Origin: CAYRHN01 sp964424115
Lineage (GTDB): Bacteria > Chloroflexota > Anaerolineae > Anaerolineales > Anaerolineaceae
Direction of reading: 5' to 3'
Assembly (NCBI GenBank): GCA_964424115.1
Contig: CAYRHN010000039.1
Location: forward strand, 1-12,416
DNA length: 12,416 nt
In this document: piece by piece, positions 1 through 6,008 of the stretch
Layout of the letters: the number at the start of each line of letters is the position of its first letter
How positions within the stretch are numbered: the first letter of the stretch is position 1
Notes under the pieces: generated by a model
What the model saw: the letters and a program-made list of their open reading frames with translations, nothing else
Database searches by the model: none
Told to the model about the DNA's origin: nothing
Position numbers and translations under genes: made by a program

Positions 1-1
1 G

Positions 2-229
2 ATCAAGCTATTTTTCTTCTCTCCCCTATTTCATGAACTAAAGATACAGTATCCACCAGATCTGTTAAGCGAACATGCTTTTTGCTTACCACCATATTCA
101 TTACAATTACACTTTTCTGATGTTGTAAAAGGTATAACTCCTGTGACGAAGAAGGTAGATGAATCTTCGCGCCAGGGAGAGCACCTCTTCCAGACCCTGC
201 TGCGGCGCGCGTTCCGGGGGGAGCTATGA
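2..229 (+). CDS. hsdS: Type I restriction-modification specificity subunit (HsdS), C-terminal end, partial
   Basis: The frame is open from base 2 to the TGA at 227-229, giving 75 codons with no start in the window, so the gene begins upstream of it. The visible end fits the tail of HsdS, the DNA-recognition subunit that directs the HsdM/HsdR methylase-nuclease complex. LPPYSLQLHFSDVV resembles the usual 'PPL-LQ-FA-IV' stretch that closes the second target-recognition domain. After it come a short polar helix segment (TKKVDESSRQGEH) and LFQTLLRRAFRGEL, which is the common C-terminal signature of this family. The codons before about base 150 are AT-rich and the last 60 bases GC-rich, but the alignment pattern stays intact across the change. 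The stop overlaps the next start as ATGA. Family assignment is from memory of the signature; the recognition domains lie outside the window. Confidence 0.78.
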   Translation: MKLFFFSPLFHELKIQYPPDLLSEHAFCLPPYSLQLHFSDVVKGITPVTKKVDESSRQGEHLFQTLLRRAFRGEL

Positions 230-600
230 GGGAAGATAATGAAGAAAAGATCCTCACCGCCTGCGCATTGCGTTTCGACGGCTATAAGTACCAGAAAGCC
301 CGCCATCCGGAATTGTTGGATATCCAACATCCCTGCCTTCCGCGCCGTGTCCATGCGCAAATGTACCAGTTCTTCATGCTTCAACGCTTCCTTTGCAAAT
401 GGGGCGGGGAATATCTGGAGGATAATTCCCCCGACTACCAGATTTTCCGCGAATTATTCCTCATTGTCTGTCGCAGGCCGGTCCCACTCCGCTACCGCTT
501 TTCGCCCTACTGGGAGGAATGGGAGCGCAATTATGCCCCCCACCTGGAGGAGTTTGAGGCGCTGATTAGACGGCGCTGGGAGGATTGCAACAAGCAATAA
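226..600 (+). CDS. Unknown 124-residue protein coupled to hsdS
   Basis: The ATG overlaps the hsdS stop by four bases (ATGA), and a G-rich GGGGGGAG (216-223) lies immediately before it. Translation is therefore probably coupled to HsdS. The product is soluble-looking, with no signal peptide or membrane segment. It is rich in aromatic and charged residues: an N-terminal stretch ILTACALRFDGYKYQ (residues 9-23), a middle part with several Cys, and a C-terminal helix-like part (WEEWERNYAPHLEEFEALIR). I do not recognise a family or catalytic motif. Its position makes an accessory role in the restriction system possible, for example a regulator, an inhibitor or a small partner. It could equally be an unrelated cargo gene at the island edge. 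The overlap and the clean reading frame support it as a real gene. Confidence 0.7.
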   Translation: MREDNEEKILTACALRFDGYKYQKARHPELLDIQHPCLPRRVHAQMYQFFMLQRFLCKWGGEYLEDNSPDYQIFRELFLIVCRRPVPLRYRFSPYWEEWERNYAPHLEEFEALIRRRWEDCNKQ

Positions 601-628
601 AATGATTTCTTAGAGATGGGAGTGCAAT

Positions 629-943
629 TTGAGAATATCCATTGGTACAAAATTATGTGGCATGGTAGAAGAAACGGCCAACGAATCAATTCAAACCAAG
701 TTTTTCTATATCGGGGTTCCGCTGCTACCGCTTGAATCCTATTATTGTTTATTGGAAAGGACAGAAAAATATAATCTGCCTTTGCTATTTGGATTAGCTT
801 TTTATTCTGGAGATAGGGAACGCGCTGAAAGAACATGGTGGTTATGCCGTGCTTATTGGCGGGATTTTGATTCTTCCATGAAAGATTCCCATACCTGGGA
901 TATATTCCGCAGGTTGAATGGCGGATGGATGTTTGGTGGTTGA
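629..943 (+). CDS. Small protein of unknown function, TTG start, AT-rich
   Basis: This frame of 104 residues starts with TTG, preceded by GGGAG (618-622) at a spacing of six. No in-frame ATG gives a better start. The N-terminal half reads GTKLCG, then a polar stretch, then IQTKFFYIGVPLLPLESYYCL (residues 21-41). This resembles small uncharacterised bacterial proteins with a 'TKxF..F.PL.P..SY.V' segment, seen by me only as hypotheticals. The hydrophobic part is short and is not a clear membrane helix. The second half is rich in Trp and charged residues (ERTWWLCRAYWRDFD). Base composition is clearly more AT-rich than the genes to the right, suggesting recent acquisition with the hsdS region. 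It ends two bases before the preferred phosphatase start, so the two may be co-transcribed. No function can be given. Confidence 0.55.
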   Translation: MRISIGTKLCGMVEETANESIQTKFFYIGVPLLPLESYYCLLERTEKYNLPLLFGLAFYSGDRERAERTWWLCRAYWRDFDSSMKDSHTWDIFRRLNGGWMFGG

Positions 944-945
944 AA

Positions 946-1575
946 ATGATGACTCTCTCCCCCTTCCCCGCCGTCGTCTTCGACTTCGGCGGTGTGCTGA
1001 TCGATTGGGACCCCTACTACCTCTACCGCAAGTTGATCGGCGAGAACCGCCAGGCGGTGGATCGCTTTCTGCAAGAGGTGGATTTCTACCGCTGGAACGC
1101 GGACAACGACCGCGGGCGCCCCTTTGCCGAGACCACTGCCGAGCTGGCCGCCCGCTTTCCCCAATACAGCAGCCTGATCCGCGCCTACGATGAACGCTAC
1201 CCCGAATCGCTCAGCGGCGCCCACCAGGATGTGGTGGAGATCCTGGCTGCGTTGAAGGCCGCCGGATATCCGCTCTACGGTCTGAGCAACTGGCCGGCAG
1301 AGAAGTTCCCGCCTGTGCGCCGCATGCACCCCTTCTTCAACTGGTTTGATGATATCGTCCTCTCCGGGGAGGTCGGGCTGGTCAAGCCGGACCGGGCCAT
1401 CTTCGAGGTGCTGCTCCAGCGCATTGGGCGCCCGGCCGGCGAATGTATTTTCATCGACGACCACGATGCCAACATCCTTGCAGCGGAGGAAATGGGCTTC
1501 CAGACCATCCATTTCCGCTCCGCGGAACAGTTGAAAGGCGAGCTCCAAACGAAGGGCATCGCTGTTGTTCCCTGA
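946..1575 (+). CDS. HAD-superfamily phosphatase, subfamily IA (YihX-like)
   Basis: A 209-residue cytosolic haloacid-dehalogenase-type hydrolase. The four HAD motifs are visible: I, VVFDFGGVLIDWD with nucleophile Asp13; II, GLSNW with Ser114; III, Lys147 in GLVKPD; IV, FIDDHDAN with Asp171 and Asp172. The helical region between motifs I and II is the expected C1 cap. As in YihX-type proteins, the residue two after the nucleophile is Gly (DFG) rather than the Asp of classical phosphatases, so the substrate cannot be read from motif I. A sugar or other small phosphate is the usual guess. The start chosen is the ATG at 946, with GGTGG (935-939) six bases before it. An in-frame ATG at 925 would add seven residues and overlap the previous gene. 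It converges on the fructosamine-kinase-like gene with only 12 bases between the stops. Confidence 0.9.
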   Translation: MMTLSPFPAVVFDFGGVLIDWDPYYLYRKLIGENRQAVDRFLQEVDFYRWNADNDRGRPFAETTAELAARFPQYSSLIRAYDERYPESLSGAHQDVVEILAALKAAGYPLYGLSNWPAEKFPPVRRMHPFFNWFDDIVLSGEVGLVKPDRAIFEVLLQRIGRPAGECIFIDDHDANILAAEEMGFQTIHFRSAEQLKGELQTKGIAVVP

Positions 1576-1587
1576 TGCCTCCCGGGG

Positions 1588-2481
1588 CTATCGATACGGC
1601 TTGATCGCCGCGGACAGCCGCTTCAGGTATCCCGATCCTTCCACCGCTACTGCCGCCAGGTAGCCCCACAGGCGCCACAGCCCGCGCCGTTCCCAGAATC
1701 CCGGGTCGAACGGCAGCTCTTCCTGGTAGGCGTCGAACACGGCCTGCGGGAGAGGTTGGAAATAGTCCAAATAGGCCAGATCCATTTCCGGGTGGCCGTA
1801 ATACACCGCCGGATCGATGACATACACGCCCCGCCTGGTGCTGATGAAGTTATTCTGCTGCGCGTCGCCGTGGAGGAGGGTGGGGACGATCTTCGGCCCG
1901 CACAGTTCAGGCAGCCGGGCAATGATCCGCTCCACCTGATGGGCCAGTTCGCCGGGCAAATTCCCGGAGTCCACCGCCAGCTTCAACCCCGGTATCAGCC
2001 GCCTTTCGGCATAGAACGACGGCCAGACGTCCAGCGGGCGGTTATCCTGGGGAAGCGGGCCAAAGAAGCCCTGCCGTTCCAGCCCAAACCGCGCGCCTTT
2101 CACCTGGTGGATGCGCGCCAGGGCTTGCCCGATCTGCCGCCAGTGCTGCGGGGTTCGTTCGACCTCGGCGACCGCCTCGAGGATGAGGAGGTTCCCTCTC
2201 TCTACGGGCAGGATCCCGAGCGGGGTGGGGATCAAAACGCCGGAGCGGTCGGCCAGCAGGCGCAGCCCCGCCAGCTCGGTCTCAAACTGATCCAGCGCGT
2301 TGGCCGCGCTGCTGAACTTGGCAAAGACCGCGAAGGCCCCATCGGAAAGCACCGCCGCCGGGTGGCAGGCAAGATCAGCCAGGTCCCGCGCGTTTTTCAC
2401 TGTCCACGGATGTCCCAGCTTCTGCGAGATGAACTGCTCCAGCGGGATGCGCAGCGGATCGTCCGTCAGCAGCCAGGGCAT
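1588..2481 (-). CDS. Fructosamine/ketosamine-3-kinase family protein
   Basis: A 297-residue cytosolic kinase of the fructosamine-3-kinase (FN3K/YniA) branch of the aminoglycoside-phosphotransferase fold. Members phosphorylate sugar adducts (ketosamines) on protein amines or small molecules, which destabilises them; this is a glycation-repair role. Visible features are a probable ATP-binding Lys55 (VFAKFS), Glu in FETEL (66-70), the catalytic loop LLHGDAQQNN (202-211) with Asp206 and Asn211, and the metal-binding IDPAVYYGHPEMDLA (222-236) with Asp223. The 'IDPAVYYGH-E-DLA' block is diagnostic of this family. The catalytic loop differs from the usual HGDLWSGN. The ATG lies three bases after the hydrolase stop, and its Shine-Dalgarno AGGGG (2492-2488, minus) abuts the end of that gene. 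It is therefore the last gene of a three-gene operon. Confidence 0.9.
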   Translation of the reverse strand: MPWLLTDDPLRIPLEQFISQKLGHPWTVKNARDLADLACHPAAVLSDGAFAVFAKFSSAANALDQFETELAGLRLLADRSGVLIPTPLGILPVERGNLLILEAVAEVERTPQHWRQIGQALARIHQVKGARFGLERQGFFGPLPQDNRPLDVWPSFYAERRLIPGLKLAVDSGNLPGELAHQVERIIARLPELCGPKIVPTLLHGDAQQNNFISTRRGVYVIDPAVYYGHPEMDLAYLDYFQPLPQAVFDAYQEELPFDPGFWERRGLWRLWGYLAAVAVEGSGYLKRLSAAIKPYR

Positions 2482-2484
2482 TTC

Positions 2485-3360
2485 TTACCCCTGGTTTTTC
2501 AAGAACTTCAAGACCACCTGGCAGGCCGGTTGCGGGTCCAGCATCCAGCCGTAGGGATGCACCCAGCCCGGCAGCACGGCGATCTGCGCTTTCGGCGCCA
2601 GGCCTGCCAGGCCTTCCAGCGCGGCCCGTTCCCGTTCGTTCTGCCAGGTTTCCTGGCTGGTGATCATCAACAGGGGGCAGGCCACCCGCCGGTAATATTC
2701 CTCGAAGCGGTAGGAAAAGTAATAGCCCATGTAATTGGCCAGCGCTGCTCCGCGCAGGCATTTCGTATAGCTGCCGTTCTCCAGCTGCCGCGCGCCGTAG
2801 CGTTCCATCTCCTCGACCGTGGAGTTCCACGAGCCGTCCTCTTGCGAGACTTCCCGGCAGCGGTCTACCAGTGCCTGCACCGAGGGGTAGGTCCTCGGCG
2901 GGGTGGTGCGCAGGTTTTCCACCTCTTCCGCGGCCATTTTCTCAAATTCTGCCTGGCTGCCCTCCCAGGTGCTGAACGGCCCGAACTCGCTGCTGGATGC
3001 GCCGTCGCACACAAGCGAGAGCACTTTATCGGGATAATTGGCGGTCAGGCTCAGCCCCACCTCGGCGCCCAGCGAGCTGCCCAGGATATGCGCCTGCTCC
3101 AACCCCAGCGCCTCCATCAACCCGGCCGTGTCGGCGGCCATCACGTCCATGTGATAGCCGTTCTCCGGCTTGTCGGATCTGCCGTGCCCGCGCAGGTCCA
3201 CCAGCACCAGGCGGTAGGTGTCCTCGAAATAGGGCACCACCCGCTGCCACATCATCAGGTTGGCGCTGCTGAAGTGCAGGAAGAGGATCGCTTCCTCGCC
3301 CCGTCCGTGTTCGCGCACCTGCAATTTTACATTTCCAACTGGCACGATCTGTTCCTTCAT
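2485..3360 (-). CDS. Alpha/beta-fold hydrolase
   Basis: A 291-residue single-domain alpha/beta hydrolase with no signal peptide, so cytosolic. In numbering from the upstream TTG (add two to the chosen start), the nucleophile elbow is GSSLG (96-100, Ser98). The region after strand 4 reads VDLRGHGRSDKP, typical of the family, and His270 in WVHPYGWML is the likely catalytic His. Two details are unusual. The oxyanion-hole motif is LHFSSA where HG is usual, and the acid position after strand 6 appears as ITSQET with Glu239 instead of a clear Asp. The substrate is unknown; esterase, peptidase or C-C hydrolase are all possible. The ATG at 3360 is preferred, ten bases after AGGAG (3375-3371). TTG at 3366 is only four bases from it and would add two residues. 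It sits 22 bases after the GNAT gene and is coupled to the kinase gene. Confidence 0.9.
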   Translation of the reverse strand: MKEQIVPVGNVKLQVREHGRGEEAILFLHFSSANLMMWQRVVPYFEDTYRLVLVDLRGHGRSDKPENGYHMDVMAADTAGLMEALGLEQAHILGSSLGAEVGLSLTANYPDKVLSLVCDGASSSEFGPFSTWEGSQAEFEKMAAEEVENLRTTPPRTYPSVQALVDRCREVSQEDGSWNSTVEEMERYGARQLENGSYTKCLRGAALANYMGYYFSYRFEEYYRRVACPLLMITSQETWQNERERAALEGLAGLAPKAQIAVLPGWVHPYGWMLDPQPACQVVLKFLKNQG

Positions 3361-3382
3361 GGCCAATCATCTCCTCAGTTTT

Positions 3383-4390
3383 TCATAATCCCGGCTTGCG
3401 GTAGCGTCCGAACCACTTGGTTTGCTTGAATCCTAAACTACGGTACAGGTCGATCGCCCGGGTGGGATATTCGGCAATGGTGGCAAGCCAGATATCTTCG
3501 ATCCCTCGTGCGCGCAATGTCCGCAGCGCCATGCACACCAACGCGCGCCCCAGGCCTCTGCCGCGCCAGGCCGGGCGGATGCTCACCTGATCGATCTCAA
3601 CCCGGGTACCCTCCACCAACGCGATCACCTGTCCGGCGATCTCCTGACCCTCCCAGGCGACAAAGAATAATCCCGGATCAAACCTCGCTTCGGCGTATTT
3701 TTCAGTGTAAAAGGCCATGCGGTCCATCCGGCTGCGATAGCGGTCGCCGGGAAATTCATTCAGATAGGATTCGATCAAGCTTTCGGCCAGCGCGGGAATG
3801 TGTTCCTTGCGGAATGGGCGTACCTCGATCCCTTCCGGCAACGGCAGGCTGGCGTTTGGCGCGGCTGGATCGAGGGTCATCTCCACCGTGGTATATCCGA
3901 TCTTGTAGCCGCCATGCTCCAACAGCGCCTGCGCATCTTCCTGGGTTTCGCTGGCATTGGCTGCGAATTCAAACCGCTCCCCGGGATGCTCCGAAGCGGC
4001 CAGGTTGCGGATAACATCCTCCGCCCATTCCAGAAATGCGCTGCCAATGCCCTGTCCGCGCCATTCTGGCAGAACCCAACCGAGGTGCAGGTATACCCAC
4101 ACCCCGTCCTCCTCGTACCAGCTGTCAGCCGAGCGGCAGTAGCCTACCACCTGACCCTGGACTTCCGCCAGGCGCCAGCGGTCCTGGGTGTTGCTCGCCA
4201 GCGAATCGATTACGATCTCTTTTACGTCTTCCAGGCTGGGTAGCCCGTCATTGGCTGAGCGCCGGTCAACCCGGTCGAAGGATGCACGTCCTATGTGCAC
4301 GGCATAGATCCCTTCGGCATCGTCTGGGCTGTGCAATGCGCGCAGCCGGATGCCGGCCGGCAGGAAGGATTGGCTTATTATTTCGGTCAT
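3383..4390 (-). CDS. Tandem GNAT-domain N-acetyltransferase
   Basis: A 335-residue protein built from two GNAT acetyltransferase domains, which transfer acetyl from acetyl-CoA to an amine. Domain 1 covers about residues 12-172, with the acetyl-CoA-binding loop RGQGIG (111-116) after the strand YLHLGWVLPEW. Domain 2 covers about 188-335, with RGRGLG (276-281) after the strand IDQVSIRPAW and the usual C-terminal AIDLYRSLGF (312-321). Both pyrophosphate loops are intact, so both sites could bind acetyl-CoA. The substrate cannot be inferred. The ATG at 4390 follows GGAG (4401-4398) with seven bases between, and the frame's extension upstream lacks family similarity and would run through the promoter region. 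First gene of a minus-strand operon with the hydrolase and the fructosamine-kinase homologue. Confidence 0.9.
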   Translation of the reverse strand: MTEIISQSFLPAGIRLRALHSPDDAEGIYAVHIGRASFDRVDRRSANDGLPSLEDVKEIVIDSLASNTQDRWRLAEVQGQVVGYCRSADSWYEEDGVWVYLHLGWVLPEWRGQGIGSAFLEWAEDVIRNLAASEHPGERFEFAANASETQEDAQALLEHGGYKIGYTTVEMTLDPAAPNASLPLPEGIEVRPFRKEHIPALAESLIESYLNEFPGDRYRSRMDRMAFYTEKYAEARFDPGLFFVAWEGQEIAGQVIALVEGTRVEIDQVSIRPAWRGRGLGRALVCMALRTLRARGIEDIWLATIAEYPTRAIDLYRSLGFKQTKWFGRYRKPGL

Positions 4391-4460
4391 TGAAGCTCTC
4401 CATTGTGAATGGGTTTGGAAATATTGCTTATATAATAATGAAATTTCTTGGGATGATTCG

Positions 4461-4466
4461 ATTATA
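4461..4466 (-). promoter_or_regulatory. Candidate -10 box for the minus-strand operon
   Basis: The minus strand reads TATAAT here, directly preceded by TG (GATGTATAAT). The distance to the GNAT start codon is 70 bases. No convincing -35 hexamer is visible 16-18 bases upstream. A second A/T-rich candidate (TATATAAG, minus strand, about 4435-4428) lies nearer to the gene. Assignment is by consensus only. Confidence 0.35.
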
Positions 4467-4493
4467 CATCCTCCTGAGTTCCTTTGATCGGGA

Positions 4494-4499
4494 TATAAT
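4494..4499 (+). promoter_or_regulatory. Candidate -10 box for the beta-helix gene
   Basis: A perfect TATAAT ends 30 bases before the ATG at 4530, the right distance for a promoter with a short leader. A clear -35 is absent: the bases 17 upstream read CTCCTG. It lies about 30 bases from the opposite-strand TATAAT, making a compact divergent promoter region. Confidence 0.45.
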
Positions 4500-4529
4500 T
4501 CACCCATCTGTTTTCCCCCGGAGGCCCGC

Positions 4530-5864
4530 ATGACCGCACACCGTTCCCGTATCCTGCCCGCATGGTTGATCCTTTCCCTCCTCGCTGCACTCCTTTGGCT
4601 TCCTATGGATGCCCATGCTGCCGGTGTCCTCTTTGCTGCGCCCGCTCCATCCGGCAACGCCGATTGCTCCACCTGGGCGGATGCCTGCACCCTGCAAACC
4701 GCCCTGGCGGCGGCCGATTCCGGCGAGCAAGTGTGGGTTAAACAGGGTTTTTACCTTCCCGGAGATGCATCTCATCCAGAGGCCACCTTTGCCCTCCGAT
4801 CCGGCGTCCTGGTCTATGGTGGTTTTGCCGGGCAGGAGACTTCCCTGGCGCAGCGCGACTGGCAGGCTCATCTTTCCATTTTGAGCGGCGACATCGAAGG
4901 CAATGATGTCAATGCGGACGGCAATTTCATCTCCGAGGGGTATTCCAACCTGGTTGGGCAGAACAGCTACCACGTGGTCACCGCCGAGGGGGTGGATAAC
5001 ACCGGCCGCCTGGATGGCTTCATGATCACTGCCGGTTATTCCAACCACGACCCGGATAACTGCGGCGGGGGTGTGTACACCCACCTCAGCACCATGACCG
5101 TCTCTAACCTGGCCTTTTACGGCAATTTTGGCAATATCGGCGGGGGGCTGTGTAACCGCGAAAGCGGCATCACCGCCGACCACCTGCTCTTTTATGGCAA
5201 CTATTCCGGCTATGGTGGTGGGCTTTACAATTCCAATGTGACGAATTACACCACCACGCTTTCCACCTTCACCAACCTGGCCTTTTACGGCAACACCGGC
5301 ACGCTGTGGGGTGGCGGGATGTGCAATGAATATACCCGCTATACGTTGACCAACGCTGTCTTCAGCGGCAACACCACCCTGGTGGGCGGCGGGGTAATGA
5401 ATTACATTTGGGTTACTTCCACCCTGGTGAATGTCACCTTCAGCAACAATTTCGCCAACCAGTACGGTGGGGGATTTCATAACAACTCGGATAGTCCCAG
5501 CACGCTCTACAACGCCGTTTTTTGGGGCAACACGGCCGGCGGCGGGAATCAGATCCATTTCTATACCCCGCCGACCATCTATAACGCCGATATCCAGGGT
5601 TGGGGAGCCTATCCTTATTATCATATTATTGATGCCGACCCACGCTTCCTTGACCCTGACGGCCCGGACAACCTGGTGGGTACGCCGGACGACGACCTGC
5701 GTTTGCAGTACGGCTCCCCGGCCATGGATGGGGGCAGCGACGCCGCCCTGCCCGCCGGGCTTTCCACCGACCTGTCCGGTATGCCGCGCATCCTCGGCAG
5801 CGCCGTGGACCTGGGCGCCTACGAGCTCGGCCGCCCGCTCTTCATCCCGGTCTTTCTAAAATAA
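4530..5864 (+). CDS. Secreted right-handed parallel beta-helix protein with choice-of-anchor Q domain
   Basis: A 444-residue exported protein. Residues 1-30 form a Sec signal peptide: Arg near the N-terminus, a hydrophobic core at 11-25, and likely cleavage after AHA at 28-30. After the start of the mature chain (CSTWADACTLQTALAAA, 46-62) comes an Asn/Gly-rich parallel beta-helix, roughly residues 90-355. Its repeat is of the 'FxGNxA..GGG' polymorphic-outer-membrane type, for example LAFYGN..GGGLCN, LLFYGN..GGGLYN and AVFSGN..GGGVMN. Residues 366-432 match the choice-of-anchor Q module (DADPRFLDPDGPDN, DDDLRLQYGSPAMDGG, VDLGAYE). The protein ends in RPLFIPVFLK, a short hydrophobic tail of a type I associate with Chloroflexota surface proteins. 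It is likely a cell-surface or secreted adhesin-like or carbohydrate-associated protein; no catalytic residues can be assigned. Start fixed by GGAGG (4520-4524), five bases before the ATG. Confidence 0.88.
   Translation: MTAHRSRILPAWLILSLLAALLWLPMDAHAAGVLFAAPAPSGNADCSTWADACTLQTALAAADSGEQVWVKQGFYLPGDASHPEATFALRSGVLVYGGFAGQETSLAQRDWQAHLSILSGDIEGNDVNADGNFISEGYSNLVGQNSYHVVTAEGVDNTGRLDGFMITAGYSNHDPDNCGGGVYTHLSTMTVSNLAFYGNFGNIGGGLCNRESGITADHLLFYGNYSGYGGGLYNSNVTNYTTTLSTFTNLAFYGNTGTLWGGGMCNEYTRYTLTNAVFSGNTTLVGGGVMNYIWVTSTLVNVTFSNNFANQYGGGFHNNSDSPSTLYNAVFWGNTAGGGNQIHFYTPPTIYNADIQGWGAYPYYHIIDADPRFLDPDGPDNLVGTPDDDLRLQYGSPAMDGGSDAALPAGLSTDLSGMPRILGSAVDLGAYELGRPLFIPVFLK
5106..5125 (+). repeat. Direct repeat copy 1 in beta-helix gene
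   Basis: AACCTGGCCTTTTACGGCAA occurs here and identically at 5274-5293, 168 bases apart. The copies encode the same helix-turn residues (NLAFYGN). Exact identity over 20 bases suggests fairly recent internal duplication or gene conversion between beta-helix coils. Confidence 0.8.
5274..5293 (+). repeat. Direct repeat copy 2 in beta-helix gene
   Basis: Second identical copy of the 20-base unit at 5106-5125. It is in the same reading phase, since 168 is a multiple of three (56 codons, about two helix coils). Confidence 0.8.
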
Positions 5865-5872
5865 CGTCTGAT

Positions 5873-5882
5873 GTGAATTCAC
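5873..5882. promoter_or_regulatory. Perfect 10-bp palindrome GTGAATTCAC
   Basis: This palindrome lies eight bases after the beta-helix stop codon. The context TGTGAATTCACC looks like a dimeric regulator half-site pair, but no regulator gene is in the window. It is about 230 bases from the next start, far for an operator. It may be a binding site, part of a stem, or chance. Confidence 0.3.
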
Positions 5883-5917
5883 CCCTGAGGAACCCGGGAT
5901 AAAAGGATCTATCAGGG
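5883..5917 (+). terminator. Possible weak stem-loop after beta-helix gene
   Basis: CCCTGA (5883-5888) is complementary to TCAGGG (5912-5917) around a 23-base loop that itself contains the palindrome CCCGGG. There is no T-tract, so this is not a classical intrinsic terminator. It is the only stem directly behind the beta-helix gene. Confidence 0.25.
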
Positions 5918-5919
5918 TT

Positions 5920-5971
5920 GGGCGGGACGCCATGTTGGAATAAAAAGAAATAAGATAACAAAGTCCCGCCC
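5920..5971. repeat. Inverted repeat with A-rich spacer
   Basis: GGGCGGGAC (5920-5928) and GTCCCGCCC (5963-5971) are perfect 9-bp inverted copies around 34 bases that are mostly A/T (about 5935-5962 reads as A-rich). The abrupt composition contrast and long loop are unlike a terminator. It could be a small palindromic intergenic element or a remnant of a mobile element. No transposase or target-site duplication was identified. Confidence 0.6.
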
Positions 5972-6008
5972 GCTGCCCGGCAAATGCAGGGATATGGCTC
6001 GCGGTCGG

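Noticed and set aside
3..384. Two minus-strand frames at the left edge
   Set aside because: They overlap the HsdS tail and its coupled gene, which have a recognisable signature and an ATGA overlap; the minus frames have no motif or ribosome site.
1756..3429. 557-codon open frame on the plus strand
   Set aside because: Antisense to the FN3K-family and alpha/beta hydrolase genes, whose motifs and ribosome sites are clear. No motifs in the antisense reading.
4391..4690. Upstream extension of the GNAT frame to 4690
   Set aside because: It would run through the divergent promoter region and into the beta-helix gene, and the added residues show no GNAT similarity. The ATG at 4390 has a good ribosome site.
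4500..5624. 374-codon open frame on the minus strand
   Set aside because: Antisense to the beta-helix gene. It is an artefact of repetitive Gly/Asn/Thr codons.
5920..5971. Inverted repeat as an intrinsic terminator
   Set aside because: The 34-base loop is far too long and no T-tract follows the right arm.
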